From CAVUCH01 sp963739995 (GTDB lineage Bacteria; Acidobacteriota; Vicinamibacteria; Vicinamibacterales; JAENWD01): a DNA stretch of 64,000 nt. The notes under the pieces were generated by a model. The model searched no databases. It was not told the DNA's origin and saw only the letters and a list, made by a program, of their open reading frames with translations. The position numbers were made by a program, and so were the translations under genes. Each line of letters opens with the position of its first letter. Within the stretch, counting starts at the first letter, position 1. Positions 41,892-54,500 of the stretch are shown here, piece after piece. Location: assembly GCA_963739995.1 (NCBI GenBank), contig CAVUCH010000001.1, positions 164,199-228,198 of the forward strand, written 5' to 3'.

Positions 41892-43483
41892 ATGGCCCGC
41901 TCAGCACCTACCACATCTCAATCGCCGACACCGCGCAGCATCCGGTCCACCACCCAGCCGACCGTGCTCGGCGTTGTCGACCTGGGCGCGTCCGCCATCC
42001 GGCTGCTCGTCGCTCAGCACTGGCCCGGAGAACCTCTGGAAGTTCTCGAGGAGGCCTCGCGCGCGATGCTCCTCGGTCGCGACACGTTCTCGACTGGACG
42101 CATCGGCGCCGCCACGATGGACGCGGCGATTCGCGCGCTCGCAGGCTTCAAGCAGGTGATGGATGACTACGGCGTGACACGCGTGTGCGCGGTGGCGACC
42201 AGTGCCGTACGGGAAGCCTCCAATGCCGAGATGTTCCTCGATCGCATACGCGTCCGCGTCGGTCTGAACGTAGACGTGATCGATGGATCGGAGGAGAGCC
42301 GGCTCACCTATCTCGCGGTCAGCGACGGACTCTCCGAGCACCCCGCCCTGAAAGCCGACTGCACCTTGCTGATGGAGGTCGGCGGCGGCAGCCTGGATGT
42401 TACCCGGCTCTCCCGCGGTGCCCCCGTCCAGGCGGGTGTGTACCCCCTGGGCTCGATCCGGATGCGGCAGCGGCTCGGCAGCTGGCAGGGCTCGCACGAG
42501 CAGCGCGTGCGGCTGCTCTCGGCCCAGGTCGCCAACGTGATCGGAGACATCGTCGACGAGATCACTGTCACGGGTGCCACCTTCGCCGTGGCGCTCGGGG
42601 GGGACATGCGCTTCGTGGTCTCCCAGGCGGCCGGCGCCGCCGAGGACGCGATCGTGGAGATTTCGCGAGAGGCGTTCCTGGGGTTTGTCGCCGATCTCGT
42701 GAAGCTCGACGAAGACCAGATCGCCGAGCGGTACCAGCTGTCGCCGGTGGCGGCCGAAACGCTCGTTCCGTCCATGCTGGTCTACCGCACGCTGATCGAG
42801 CAGTCGGGGGCCGCGACAATCGTCGTCCCGGACGTGTCGCTGCGCGACGGCGTTCTGCTGGACCTCGCCGGGGCGGTCGCGGGCCCGGCCGACTTTGCTC
42901 CCCACGTGCTCGCCAGTGCAGCAGCGCTCGGTACTCGATATAGATACGACGCTCTGCACGCAGGCGCGGTGGCCCGGCTCTCGACGCGGCTGTTCGATCT
43001 GCTGGCCGCCGAGCACGGAATGGGCCCCCGGGATCGGCTCCTGCTGGAGGTCGCGGCGCTGCTGCACGATATCGGCCTGTTCGTCAGCTTGCGCGGGCAT
43101 CACAAGCACGCGATGTACTTGTTGCAGGCGTCAGAGATTTTTGGTCTGTCACGCGATGACATGCAGATCGTCGGCAGCATCGCGCGGTACCACCGGCGGG
43201 GAATGCCGCAGAAGTCGCATCCCGAGTTCATGCGGCTCGATCGCGACGAGCGCGTCCGGGTGACCAAGCTGGCGGCCATGCTCCGCCTCGCGAACGCACT
43301 CGATGCCGAACATGAGCAGAAGGTCACAGACGTTAGCCTCCACGAGCAGGACAACAACTGGATTATCGAGCTCACGGGACAGGGCGACCTCACCATGGAG
43401 CGCCTCGCCTCCGCATTGCGGGCCGATCTGCTGGTGGATGTGTTCGGGCGGCAGATACAGGTGCGGGGCGCCGGAGCCGGTTC

Positions 43484-43487
<4 letters not shown>
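41892..43487 (+). CDS. ppx: Exopolyphosphatase / GppA-type phosphatase with HD domain
   Basis: 531 residues. The N-terminal actin-like ATPase fold of the Ppx/GppA family carries VVDLGASAIRLLVA (phosphate-binding loop 1), CAVATSAVREASN, DGSEESRLTYL and LLMEVGGGSLDVT (loop 2). A C-terminal HD-type helical domain follows (LLEVAALLHDIGLFV, then RYHRRGMPQK). It removes terminal phosphate from polyphosphate and possibly the gamma/5' phosphate of pppGpp. The last codon overlaps the ppk1 ATG as ATGA, so synthesis and breakdown of polyphosphate are translationally coupled. The first ~22 residues are Ser/Thr/Pro rich. Confidence 0.93.
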
Positions 43488-45598
<2,111 letters not shown>

Positions 45599-45788
45599 CG
45601 GCGGGAGGGGCCAGCAGCTTGACGCCGATGCCCCCACCCTTGCAGCTCAATCGGCTGGCTCCTGACCCTCCGGGCTCGGCACGCGGCTCCGCGGCCGTTG
45701 AGCACTGGCGCCGTGGCGGAGTGCTGCTTTTGGTATCGTGTGTATGGATCACGAATGTCGCGGCCGTGCGGTTTCATCTGGAGGGTGT

Positions 45789-46151
45789 GTGGACGTTCAG
45801 CCGTACAAGGAACAACTGCTCGAGCTCGAAACGCGTCTTTCGATTCGCACGGACCACGAGATTGCACAGGGGCGGGAGCAGACCGCAGATTCGGCTCGAG
45901 ACACTGGTGACGCCAGCGTCGCGGCCGCGTCGGCAAGTGACAACTTCAACGGAGCGGAGCTCGATTCGGCGGTTCTCCAGCAGGTGCGGGACGCTCTCAG
46001 GCGAATCGAGGACGGCACGTTCGGCAGGTGCATCGTTGACGGCGGCACGATAGAGGAGAAGCGGCTCCAGGCGGTTCCCTGGACTCCCTATTGCCTGGAG
46101 CACCAGGCCCATCTGGAGGCGGTCGCACCGGCGAGAATGCCTACGCTGTAG
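45789..46151 (+). CDS. TraR/DksA-like protein with altered zinc finger
   Basis: 120 residues from GTG 45789 (GGAGGG just upstream). An N-terminal coiled coil (YKEQLLELETRLSIRTDHE) leads to the family C-terminus ALRRIEDGTFGRCIVDGG and RLQAVPWTPYCLEHQ. The canonical finger has four Cys (C-x2-C...C-x2-C). Here the second position is Asp and the fourth is His, giving C-x2-D...C-x2-H, so zinc binding may be weakened or different. DksA-type proteins bind RNA polymerase through the secondary channel with or without ppGpp. The small acidic gene just downstream may be cotranscribed. Called by pattern; RNA polymerase binding is not shown. Confidence 0.8.
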   Translation: MDVQPYKEQLLELETRLSIRTDHEIAQGREQTADSARDTGDASVAAASASDNFNGAELDSAVLQQVRDALRRIEDGTFGRCIVDGGTIEEKRLQAVPWTPYCLEHQAHLEAVAPARMPTL

Positions 46152-46166
46152 GCGGTCAGCCATCCC

Positions 46167-46343
46167 ATGACACCTGACAACACCAATCGGCACCAGCACA
46201 CACCGGAGGAGGAGCGAGCCATTCGGGAAGCTGCGCTCGATGCAACGATCGAAGGCTCGTTTCCTGCGAGCGATCCCGCGTCGTCGGATCCGAACCCCGA
46301 CGATGACACCGTCTTCGAGAGACGGCGGGACGAGGACGTGTAA
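46167..46343 (+). CDS. Small acidic conserved protein
   Basis: 58 residues. The core motif, EGSFPASDPASSDP, recurs in small uncharacterised proteins of many Proteobacteria and other soil bacteria. The rest is acidic and probably disordered, ending DDTVFERRRDEDV. It starts at ATG 46167, 15 bases after the TraR/DksA-like gene stop, and ends with TAA at 46341-46343. Function unknown. The neighbourhood suggests co-expression with the DksA-like protein. Confidence 0.68.
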   Translation: MTPDNTNRHQHTPEEERAIREAALDATIEGSFPASDPASSDPNPDDDTVFERRRDEDV

Positions 46344-46388
46344 GCGTTCCGCGCAAATTGCGAATTCTGCTCGCGCGCGACGCGGCCG

Positions 46389-46841
46389 TCAGGATTCGCT
46401 CTCGAGGGCGCTGGTCCGGCGGCCGGTCAGCCGCGTGATGCTGATGCGGTAGACGATCGGGACGTGATGCTCGCGCGTCCCTCGCTTCGCCGCGGCAATA
46501 CTCCACCACGCGCGGCGCGTTTGAAAGAGCGCCAGGGCCCGCTGCCTGGCCTCGTTGTGTTCAGGCGTGTCCCGAAGTTCCTCGTAATAGCCGAACGCAA
46601 TCACCGTCGTCCAGTGCGAGCCGTCCGTGCCTTCGTCCACCTCCACGCAGACGCGCGGATTCGCGCGCATCCACTCGATTTTCTGCCCGAGCGTGCCGAA
46701 GCTGTAGAGATACCGCCCATCGAGATAGAAGTAGGCTGGAACGACATACGGCTGATTGTCTTTCGCGCAGGCGATCCGACCCAGATTGAGTCTTTGCAAG
46801 ACCTCCTCGCATTCGGTTTCCGTGAGATCATGCACTTGCAT
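46389..46841 (-). CDS. Pyridoxamine 5'-phosphate oxidase-like flavin-binding split-barrel protein
   Basis: 150 residues from ATG 46841 (GGGAGG about 11 bases upstream). Split-barrel fold typical of PNPOx-like and nitroimidazole-resistance (NimA) proteins: MQVHDLTETECEEVL, LGRIACAKDNQPYVVPAYFY, LGQKIEWMRANPRVCVEVDE and WTTVIAFGYYEEL. It probably binds FMN or a related cofactor; whether it reduces nitro compounds or another substrate is unknown. An upstream extension of the frame (to 46967) is unlike the family and is rejected. It is convergent with the small acidic gene and divergent from the PEP-CTERM gene. Confidence 0.88.
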   Translation of the reverse strand: MQVHDLTETECEEVLQRLNLGRIACAKDNQPYVVPAYFYLDGRYLYSFGTLGQKIEWMRANPRVCVEVDEGTDGSHWTTVIAFGYYEELRDTPEHNEARQRALALFQTRRAWWSIAAAKRGTREHHVPIVYRISITRLTGRRTSALESES

Positions 46842-47051
46842 AGGTTCGTTTTCGCCTCCCTGCCGCTCTTCCTCTCCCGCTCTGCTCGACGATCTTACCG
46901 CGAGGGCTGGACGTGGGTGGCCGCGGGGGTGAAGTGCGAAGAAGGGAAAAGCTCCGGCTGGCAGCAACCGCAGGCGGGTGGCCGGGACCCCGAAAAAGAC
47001 GTGGCGGGCGAATTGCTGCGATTTGAGTGCACGGTCGTCCGGAGGTCTGCC

Positions 47052-47705
47052 ATGTGGTCACGGCATCGATGTTCGGCACTTCTGTGCCTGTTCGCGGCGC
47101 TCCTGTTCCCCTCCCGTGCGGTCGCCGACACGATCCGGATCACGAGCGGATTCGTGGAACTCGTCGGCGCGTTCGACCTCGAGGGGGACGAGCGGGGGTT
47201 CCAGCTGGTCGGAAGCGGCTACGGGGGTGGCTCCAGCCCGAGCGCGTACGCGTTCTGTGACGGCGACGACTGCAACGCGGAAGAAGTTGCGCAGCTCCAG
47301 CACGCGTTCGGTGGTCTGGATCTCTCCGTTGGCTCGGCGACGATCGACGGAACCACCTACAACGAGGTGAACACCCTTGGCGCGGAGGTGTTCGCCGAAA
47401 TCGGCTTCTCGAGCACGCATTTGCTGCCATCGCTGAGCAGTACGGCGATTCTCAACACGCCGTTCACGATGCAGGGCTCCTTTTCGCACCCGGGCGGAGT
47501 CGAAACGCTCGTCGGCTCCGGCATCGTCAACACCCGCTGGATCTCGTCGGCGCCAGGCGGGTCGGTGCCTCCCGCATGGAACCTTGCATTCGCGCGTTAT
47601 GAGTTTTCGGACGCTGCTGCGGTTCCCGAACCCGGCACGCTCTTGCTCGTCGCAACGGGCGCTGCGGCGGCGGCGGCCATGAGCCGGCGTAAGAGGCGCG
47701 CATGA
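47052..47705 (+). CDS. PEP-CTERM sorting-domain protein
   Basis: 217 residues. Signal peptide (SALLCLFAALLFPSRAVA), a beta-rich low-complexity central region with one Cys pair (FCDGDDCN), and a complete PEP-CTERM tail: VPEPGTLLLVATG, hydrophobic helix, then basic RRKRRA. Such proteins are exported and then processed by an exosortase and often associate with exopolysaccharide. ATG 47052 has GGAGG seven bases upstream. No exosortase (epsH/xrtA) is in the window. A second protein of the same type, with a similar opening (DTIRITSGF here, DPIVISSGT there), lies at 62774-63509, but it is frameshifted. Confidence 0.9.
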   Translation: MWSRHRCSALLCLFAALLFPSRAVADTIRITSGFVELVGAFDLEGDERGFQLVGSGYGGGSSPSAYAFCDGDDCNAEEVAQLQHAFGGLDLSVGSATIDGTTYNEVNTLGAEVFAEIGFSSTHLLPSLSSTAILNTPFTMQGSFSHPGGVETLVGSGIVNTRWISSAPGGSVPPAWNLAFARYEFSDAAAVPEPGTLLLVATGAAAAAAMSRRKRRA

Positions 47706-48062
47706 AAGGTCGTGGACGAGCGCGTAGTTGAGCTGCCATCAAGGTGAACGGCCCCGGCTCTTGCCGCGCCGCCCCGCCAGGTCGAGACTGACCAGTCCCC
47801 CGCGTGACACCTCCGAGTACGAGAGGCCGCCCAGCTCGTCGGACCAGATCCGAGGGGAAATCCAGCGCTGAACTGGCTGTCGAAGTTCACCACCCCAGCG
47901 ACACACACGAAAAAGCATCTCGCCCCAGACTGCCCGGTTCCGGGATGGAGAGCCTGTCTCTCTAGCAACTCAACCTGGGACATTTTCGGGCAACAGCCCT
48001 CAGATCACTTCAGCGCCACGGCGGGAACCATCCCTGGGCGGCGCGCGTCCAAGGCTACAGAT
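47706..48062. other. Intergenic, no gene recognised
   Basis: 357 bases between the PEP-CTERM and TetR genes. No convincing coding frame; a minus-strand frame over 47597-47983 has shadow-like composition. No mobile-element gene could be recognised. The TetR operator begins at 48063. Confidence 0.45.
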
Positions 48063-48086
48063 ATGAAAGCAAGCACTTGCAATCAT
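48063..48086. promoter_or_regulatory. Palindromic operator upstream of the tetR-efflux operon
   Basis: A 24-bp palindrome of form ATGA-N2-GCAAG-N2-CTTGC-N2-TCAT, with both nine-base half-site sets perfectly symmetrical. It ends 17 bases before the TetR ATG at 48104. It is the expected size and place for autorepression by the downstream TetR regulator and would control the whole TetR-TolC-HlyD-RND operon. Confidence 0.65.
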
Positions 48087-48103
48087 TTGGTCGGACCACC
48101 GGA

Positions 48104-48706
48104 ATGAGCGGCACCGACGTGCGGGAACAGCTGCTCCAAGCCGCTCTGCGCGTCTATGCCGTGGCCGGCGTCCGGGGAGCCACGACGCGCCGCATCGCTC
48201 ACGAGGCCGGGGTCAACGAGGTGACGCTGTTCCGCCACTTCGGGTCGAAAGACACCCTGCTGCAGGAAGCGCTGGCGTGGGAAACGCGCCACGCCAGCGA
48301 GGGCGTCGGTCTGCCGGCGGAGCCGAGGGATCCGGAGCACGAACTGCTCGAGTTCTGCCGCCGGCAGTATAGCGGGCTCCTCGCGTCGCGTTCCCTGATC
48401 CGAACGAGCATGGCGGAGTTCAGTGAGCATCCCGATGCCACTCGGCTGGTGTGCCAGACGCCCGTTCGACTCGCGGAGCAGCTGCAGCAGTATCTCGTGC
48501 GGCTGCGCGCTGCGGGTTTCGCCGGCGGCGACTGGCAGCCACGAGCCGCCGCGGCAATGTTGATGGGGACGCTTTTCTCCGACGCCATGGGACGCGACTG
48601 CATGCCGGAGCGATATCCGCCGGAGCGCGAGGCCATCAGGCAATACGTGGCGCTCTTCCTCCGTGCTATCGGCGCCGCCGTTTCGGCGCAAGGCGAACGA
48701 GACTGA
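48104..48706 (+). CDS. TetR family regulator of an RND efflux operon
   Basis: 200 residues. N-terminal helix-turn-helix (LLQAALRVYAVAGVRGATTR, then AHEAGVNEVTLFRHFGSKD). The C-terminal ligand-binding domain is variable, as usual (MLMGTLFSDAMGRD). ATG 48104 is preferred to a TTG at 48077, which lies inside the operator palindrome. Its last bases overlap the TolC gene start (TGATG), so regulator and pump are cotranscribed. It probably represses its own operon and is released by a pump substrate. Confidence 0.92.
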   Translation: MSGTDVREQLLQAALRVYAVAGVRGATTRRIAHEAGVNEVTLFRHFGSKDTLLQEALAWETRHASEGVGLPAEPRDPEHELLEFCRRQYSGLLASRSLIRTSMAEFSEHPDATRLVCQTPVRLAEQLQQYLVRLRAAGFAGGDWQPRAAAAMLMGTLFSDAMGRDCMPERYPPEREAIRQYVALFLRAIGAAVSAQGERD

Positions 48707-50427
48707 TGGCCGGGCGAGGTGGATGCGGGAATGCAGGGGAGCTATTCGTCGAGGTTGATGTGGGTGATGTGACGATCGGATGGAGCCGCCGAGGACGGCT
48801 CGCGGCGGCGGTAGTGCTCGGCGCTCACCTGGTGAGCATCGTGGCTCCCGCGCATGCGCAGCAGACGCAGCGGTCGGGCGAGCCTCAGGCGGTCGCAGCC
48901 GCACCAACGCCGGGCGCGGCGACGGTGCTGACGCTGGAGGACGCGCTGCGGCTGGCCAAGGACACGAGCGAGCAGGTAGACATCGCCGTGGCAGGCGTGA
49001 CGCGGGCGGAAGCGGCGCGACAGCTCGCCAGGAGCGCGCGGCTGCCCCAATTGGACGCGGCGGCGTCCTACGACCGCGCGCTGAAGAGCGAGTTCGAGGG
49101 GCTCTTCGATGTGACGACGGAGCCATGCATTCCGCTGCAAGTGGACCCGAACGCGCCGCTCGAGGATCGGGTCGCGGAGCTCGAACGCGCGTACGACTGT
49201 CCACCATCGGGCGGCGACCCGTTTGGCGGGGACAACGTAGACCTGCCGTTCGGCCGCGCCAACACGTACCGTGCGGGGCTGGTGTTCTCGCAGTCTCTTT
49301 ACAGCGGCGGGCGCATTCGGGCCCAGGAGCGGCAGGCGCTCTTCCGCCGCGATAACGCGCAGCTCGGTGTCACGTCGGCCCGGGCACAGACGCTGCTCGA
49401 TGTGACGGAGGCGTTCTACGACGCGGCCCTGTCAGACCGGCTCGTGCAGATCGCCGAGGAGACCTACGCCCAGGCGGACCGCTCGCTGGCGCAGGCGGGC
49501 GCGCAGCGACAGGCAGGCCGCGTGTCGGAGTTCGAGCTGCTTCAGGCCCAGGTCGCGCGCGACACGCTCCAGCCGTCCGTCGTGCGGGCGCGAGCGAATC
49601 GGGAGGTCAACTACCTCCGGCTGCGACAACTGCTCGAGCTGCCGCTCGATGCGCCGGTGTCGCTGCGCGCGGCGCTCGAAGATCCGGTGCTGCCGCCGCC
49701 CGCCGGTTTCGCACCCCAGATCGCCGAGGTGGAGGCAGGCCTTCCGCTCCGTGACCGCGTCAGCGTGACGCAGACGGCCAACGAGGTGGAGGCAGCCGAG
49801 CAGGACGTCGCAATCGCGCGATCCCAGCGCAGACCAAACCTGTCGGTCAACTCGAACTATGGTCTCGTCACCTACCCGACCTCCGTGCCCGCCTTCGACG
49901 ACTGGCGCACGAACTGGACGGTCGGCGCATTGGTGACCGTGCCAATCCTGAACGGCGGGCGAATCCGGGCTGACGAGGCGATCGCACGGGCCGGCGTGAC
50001 GGAGGCCGAAGCGCGCCTGCGCCTCACGCGCGAGTTGGCGGCGCTCGACGCCGAGAGCGCACGGCAGGAGCTTCGCGCGGCCCGCGCCGAGTGGGAGGCC
50101 AGCGGCGCCACGATCCAGCAGGCCGCGCGCGCCTACGAGATTGCCGATCTGCGATATCGGGAGGGGCTCTCGACACAGCTGGAGCTGTCGGATTCACGAC
50201 TCCTGCTCGCGGAGTCGGAGGTCACGCGTGCCCGAGCCGCGCGCGACTTGCAGGTACGTCGGATCCGACTTGCCCTGCTGCCCGAGCTGCCGCTGACCGG
50301 CGGCGCGCTGCCAGCGGTTGTCGCGGGCACCGCGGGGCAGCCGACCGCGCTGCAGCAGGCGCGCACGGGTCGATCGATCCGCACCGGGGGCACCGCCATC
50401 GGTGCCGGTGCGCAGGGAGGACAGTAG
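48706..50427 (+). CDS. TolC-like outer-membrane efflux protein
   Basis: 573 residues from ATG 48706. The signal peptide is internal to a slightly long N-terminus (LAAAVVLGAHLVSIVAPAHA). Two OEP repeats of coiled-coil tunnel helices are seen (LTLEDALRLAKDTSEQVDIA; later the repeat around VSVTQTANEVEAAEQDVAIA and YGLVTYPTSVP). A family-specific insertion around residues 120-175 contains two Cys (TTEPCIPLQ, AYDCPPSGG), possibly a disulphide. The RYREGLSTQLELSDSR motif is typical. It forms the outer-membrane channel of the RND pump encoded by the next two genes. Confidence 0.9.
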   Translation: MAGRGGCGNAGELFVEVDVGDVTIGWSRRGRLAAAVVLGAHLVSIVAPAHAQQTQRSGEPQAVAAAPTPGAATVLTLEDALRLAKDTSEQVDIAVAGVTRAEAARQLARSARLPQLDAAASYDRALKSEFEGLFDVTTEPCIPLQVDPNAPLEDRVAELERAYDCPPSGGDPFGGDNVDLPFGRANTYRAGLVFSQSLYSGGRIRAQERQALFRRDNAQLGVTSARAQTLLDVTEAFYDAALSDRLVQIAEETYAQADRSLAQAGAQRQAGRVSEFELLQAQVARDTLQPSVVRARANREVNYLRLRQLLELPLDAPVSLRAALEDPVLPPPAGFAPQIAEVEAGLPLRDRVSVTQTANEVEAAEQDVAIARSQRRPNLSVNSNYGLVTYPTSVPAFDDWRTNWTVGALVTVPILNGGRIRADEAIARAGVTEAEARLRLTRELAALDAESARQELRAARAEWEASGATIQQAARAYEIADLRYREGLSTQLELSDSRLLLAESEVTRARAARDLQVRRIRLALLPELPLTGGALPAVVAGTAGQPTALQQARTGRSIRTGGTAIGAGAQGGQ

Positions 50428-50429
50428 GC

Positions 50430-51566
50430 ATGTCACGTTCGTTCTGGTCAGTCATGCGCACGAGGGCACTCCTCGGCCCGGTCGCGGCAGCGGCGATTGC
50501 CGCAACCGCATGCGCCGGGGATGGGAGCTCGCAGGCTGCCGCAGCGGCGCCGCCGGCGGTGGTCGAGATCGGCGCCGAGAACGTCATCACGGTCGCTCCG
50601 TCCTCGATCAGCGTCGGCCCGCTCGTCTCGGGCGAGCTGCGTGCGCAGCGCGAGGCCACGGTCCGCGCCGAGATCGGCGGCTCGGTCGTGCAGGTCGTGC
50701 CCGAGGAAGGGCAACCGGTGAGGCAGGGCGCGCTGTTGGCGCGCATCGAGGCGCGGACGCAGCAGGACGCGTTCCTCTCGGCGCAATCCGCGGTGCGGTC
50801 CAGCGAGGAGGCGCTCCAGATCGCACAGCGCGAGCTCGAGCGCACCGAGCGTCTCGTGAAGGGCGGCGCGCTCGCGGAGCGTGATCTCGAGAGCGCCAGG
50901 AACGCCGCTATCTCGGCCCGCGCACAGCGTGACGATGCGCTGTCGCGGCTCTCGTTGGCCCAAAAGGCGATGAACGACGCGACGGTGCGATCGCCGATCA
51001 CCGGCATCGTGTCCCGCCGGCATGTGAACGCCGGGGATGTCGTGAGCCCGGGCGGCGAGCTCTACACGATTATCGACCCCTCGAGCATGCGGCTCGAGGC
51101 CTCCGTCTCGTCCGAGCAGATCGACTCGATCAAGATCGGCGCACCGGTGTCGTTCGAAGTGCGCGGGTACCCCGGACAGACCTTCGAGGGCCGGATCGAG
51201 CGCATCAGCCCGGCGGCAGATTCCGTGACGCGCCAGATCCCTATCTTCGTGGCCATTCCGAACACGGGCGGACGGCTGGTCGCCGGCCTCTTCGCCCAGG
51301 GGCGCGTGCTGCGCGAGATCCGCTCGGGTCTCGTCGTTCCCGCCGCCGCCGTGACCGAGCGGGGGGGCAAGGCCAGCGTGCTGCGCGTCCGCGACGGCAA
51401 GGCCGAGCGGGTGGACGTGACCCTCGGCCTGCGGGACGACCAGACCGAGCGCGTCGAGATTGCCTCCGGCATCGCAGAGGGTGATGTGCTGCTGGTCGGC
51501 GCCGCCCAGGGCATGACGCCGGGCACGCCCGTCCGCGTCCGGAACGGCTCACCGTCGGAGGAGTAG
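50430..51566 (+). CDS. RND efflux periplasmic adaptor (HlyD/AcrA family lipoprotein)
   Basis: 378 residues. A lipoprotein signal ends at ATACAGDG, with Cys about 28 as the lipidated residue. The membrane fusion fold follows: barrel-sandwich (REATVRAEIGGSVVQVVPEEGQ), coiled-coil hairpin with the RERDLESARNAAISARAQRD-type helix, NDATVRSPITGIVSRRHVN, then beta-barrel and membrane-proximal domain. It bridges the TolC channel and the RND pump. ATG 50430 has GGGAGG upstream. It ends three bases before the pump start, so coupling is tight. Confidence 0.94.
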   Translation: MSRSFWSVMRTRALLGPVAAAAIAATACAGDGSSQAAAAAPPAVVEIGAENVITVAPSSISVGPLVSGELRAQREATVRAEIGGSVVQVVPEEGQPVRQGALLARIEARTQQDAFLSAQSAVRSSEEALQIAQRELERTERLVKGGALAERDLESARNAAISARAQRDDALSRLSLAQKAMNDATVRSPITGIVSRRHVNAGDVVSPGGELYTIIDPSSMRLEASVSSEQIDSIKIGAPVSFEVRGYPGQTFEGRIERISPAADSVTRQIPIFVAIPNTGGRLVAGLFAQGRVLREIRSGLVVPAAAVTERGGKASVLRVRDGKAERVDVTLGLRDDQTERVEIASGIAEGDVLLVGAAQGMTPGTPVRVRNGSPSEE

Positions 51567-51569
51567 CAG

Positions 51570-54500
51570 GTGTTCATCTCTGATTTCGCCATTCGGCGGC
51601 CGATCATCACGGTGGTCACGATGATTGCGTTGTCGGTCTTCGGCGTGTTCGCGCTGGCGTCCCTGAAGACCGACGAGTTCCCAGACGTCTCTCCGCCGAT
51701 CGTCTCGGTCGCGATCCCCTACCCGGGCGCGTCGCCCGACACGGTCGAGCGTGAAGTCGTCGATCCGATCGAGGAGCAGATCTCGGCCATCAGCGGCGTC
51801 AAGCAGATCCAGTCGAATTCGCTGGACAGTTTCGGCGTGATCACGGTCGAATTCGCCTTCGAGAAGGACCTGCAGGAAGCGACGCAGGACATCCGCGACG
51901 GCATCTCGCAGATCCGGAACGACCTGCCGACCGAGATGGAGGAGCCGATCCTGACGCGGTTCGATCCGAACGACTTGCCGATCGTGCAGCTGACCGCGGC
52001 CTCCCGGACGCTGTCGGGACCCGAGCTCACGCGGCTGGTCGATCCCGGCATCGTCCGCCAGCTGCGCGGCGTGACCGGCGTCGCGGAAGTGCGCGTGGTC
52101 GGCGGCATCGAGCGCGAGATGACGATCGAGCTGAAGCCGCGGGCCCTCGAGGCGGCAGGGGTGAGCGTCGCGGAGGTCGTCCAGGCCCTGCAGGCGCAGA
52201 ACCTGGCCGCACCCGTGGGGCGGCTGAACGGCTCGCTGGACGAGCGCACGATCCGGCTCAAGGGGCGGCTGGACACGCCGGCCGACTTCGCGCAGCTGGT
52301 CGTAACGCAGCGCAACGGCCGGCTCGTGCGCCTGGGGGACGTGGCTGAAGCGCGCGACGGCACGGAGGAGCCGCGCACCGCGGCACTCTTCAACGGCCGT
52401 GCGGCGGTGGGCATCGACATCATCAAGGCGGACGAATACAGCGCCACCGACGTCAGCGGCCGCGTGGCGAAGCAGGTCGACCGGATCAAGGCGACGTTGC
52501 CCGCCGGCGTGGAGTTGATCACGGCCCGGGACGCGGGCCCGCGTGTCGCCAACTCGGTGGCGGACGTCCAGGGCGCGCTGATCGAAGGAGCGCTCCTCAC
52601 GGTTCTCGTCGTGTTCCTGTTCCTGAACTCGTGGCGCTCGACGGTGATCACCGGCCTGGCGCTACCCGTCTCGGTGCTCGCCTCCTTCGTGGCGGTCTGG
52701 GCCTTCGGGTTCACGCTGAACACGATGTCCCTGCTCGGCCTCTCGCTCGCGATCGGCATCCTCATCGACGATGCGATCGTCGTGCGGGAGAACATCGTGC
52801 GGCACGTCGAGATGGGAAAGAGCCATTACACGGCGGCACGCGAGGGGACGGCCGAGATCGGCCTCGCCGTGGCCGCGACCACGTTCTCGATCGTGGTGGT
52901 CTTCGTGCCGATCGCGTTCATGGGCGATCTCGCGGGGCAATGGTTCCAGCCATTCGCCCTCACAATCGCCTGCTCGGTGCTCGTGTCGCTGTTTGTGTCG
53001 TTCTCGCTCGATCCGATGCTGTCGGCCTACTGGCCCGACCCGCACCTCGAACCGCACCAGCGGTCGTGGCTGGGGCGGCTGCTCGTGCGGTTCAATAACT
53101 GGTTCGATCGGCAGGCCGAGGGCTACAAGCGCGTGATCGGGTGGGCACTCGATCACCGCTTCGCGATGGCCGGCCTCGCCGTGCTCTCGCTCGTTGGCGC
53201 CCTTGCGCTGCCGGCCACCGGCATCGTCGGCGGGGCGTTCTTTCCCGACGCCGACAACTCAGAGATGCTCATCAACGTCGAAACCCCGCCGGGTTCGAAT
53301 CTCGACTACACGATCCTGAAGGCCGAGGAAGCCGCCCGACTCGCCCGGGCGCTGCCCGAGGTCCGCTACACCTACACGACGATCGGCGGCCGCACGGAGG
53401 CGGTGGATGAAGGCATCGTCTACGTGCGCCTGACGCCGAAGAAGGACCGCGCCCGTCACCAGAAGGAGGTCGAGGCGGTGCTGCGCGCGCAGCTCGTGCG
53501 GCTCGGCGGCGTGACCGCCAGCATCGGCTCCGGAAACTTCGAGAACCAGAAGCAGATTCAGCTGCAGCTGCAGGGTCCGGACAGCCGCGAGCTGACGCGG
53601 CTGGCCAGCGAGGTGCGCGCGGCGGTGGAGCAGGTGCCTGGGGCCGTGGACGTGGGCCTCTCGACCCGCGGCCAGAAGCCCGAGCTCGAGGTGACCGTGG
53701 ACCGCGCGCTGGCCGGGTCCGTCGGCGTGACGGTGGGCCAGGTGGCACAGACGCTCCGGGTGGCGTTCGCCGGCCTGGACGCCGGCGACTGGATCGACCC
53801 GAGCGGCGAGACCCGCGACGTGTACGTACGGCTCTCGCCCGAAGCGCGTGCGAACGTGCGCGACCTGGCGTCGTTGCCGCTGTTCGTCGACGGACCGGAG
53901 GGCGGTTCGGTCGCCGTGCCGCTCGGCCAGGTGGCGCGGGTGAAGACCGGCGTGGGGCCCGCGCGCATCGATCACCTCGACCGCGAGCGCGTCGTCGCCG
54001 TGCAGGCGAACACGCAGAACCGTCCGCTGACGGAGGTGCTGAAGAACATCCAGCCCCGGCTGGCGGCGGTGACCATGCCGCCCGGCTACACGGTTCGCCA
54101 GGGTGGGGAGAGCGAGGACCAGCAGGAGGTCTTCGGCCAGATCTTCGCGGCGCTCGGCCTGGCCGTGCTGCTGATGTATTTCGTGCTGGTCGTGCAGTTC
54201 GGGTCGTTCCTCGAGCCGCTCGCCATCATGCTGTCGCTGCCGCTGTCGCTCATCGGCGTGATGCTGGCGATGCTGGTCACCGGTTCGACGCTGAACCTGA
54301 TGAGCCTCATCGGGGTCATCCTGCTGATGGGAATCGTGGCGAAGAACGCGATCCTGCTGGTGGATTTCGCGAAGTGGTCGGAGGAAGCGGGCCTGTCGCG
54401 GCGGGAGGCGATCATCGAGGCCGGGCGTGTGCGGCTGCGGCCGATCCTGATGACGACCTTCGCGCTCATCGCCGGGATGATCCCGATCGCGATCGGGGCG

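Noticed and set aside
41901..43109. 402-codon minus-strand frame over ppx
   Set aside because: Shadow of the exopolyphosphatase gene.
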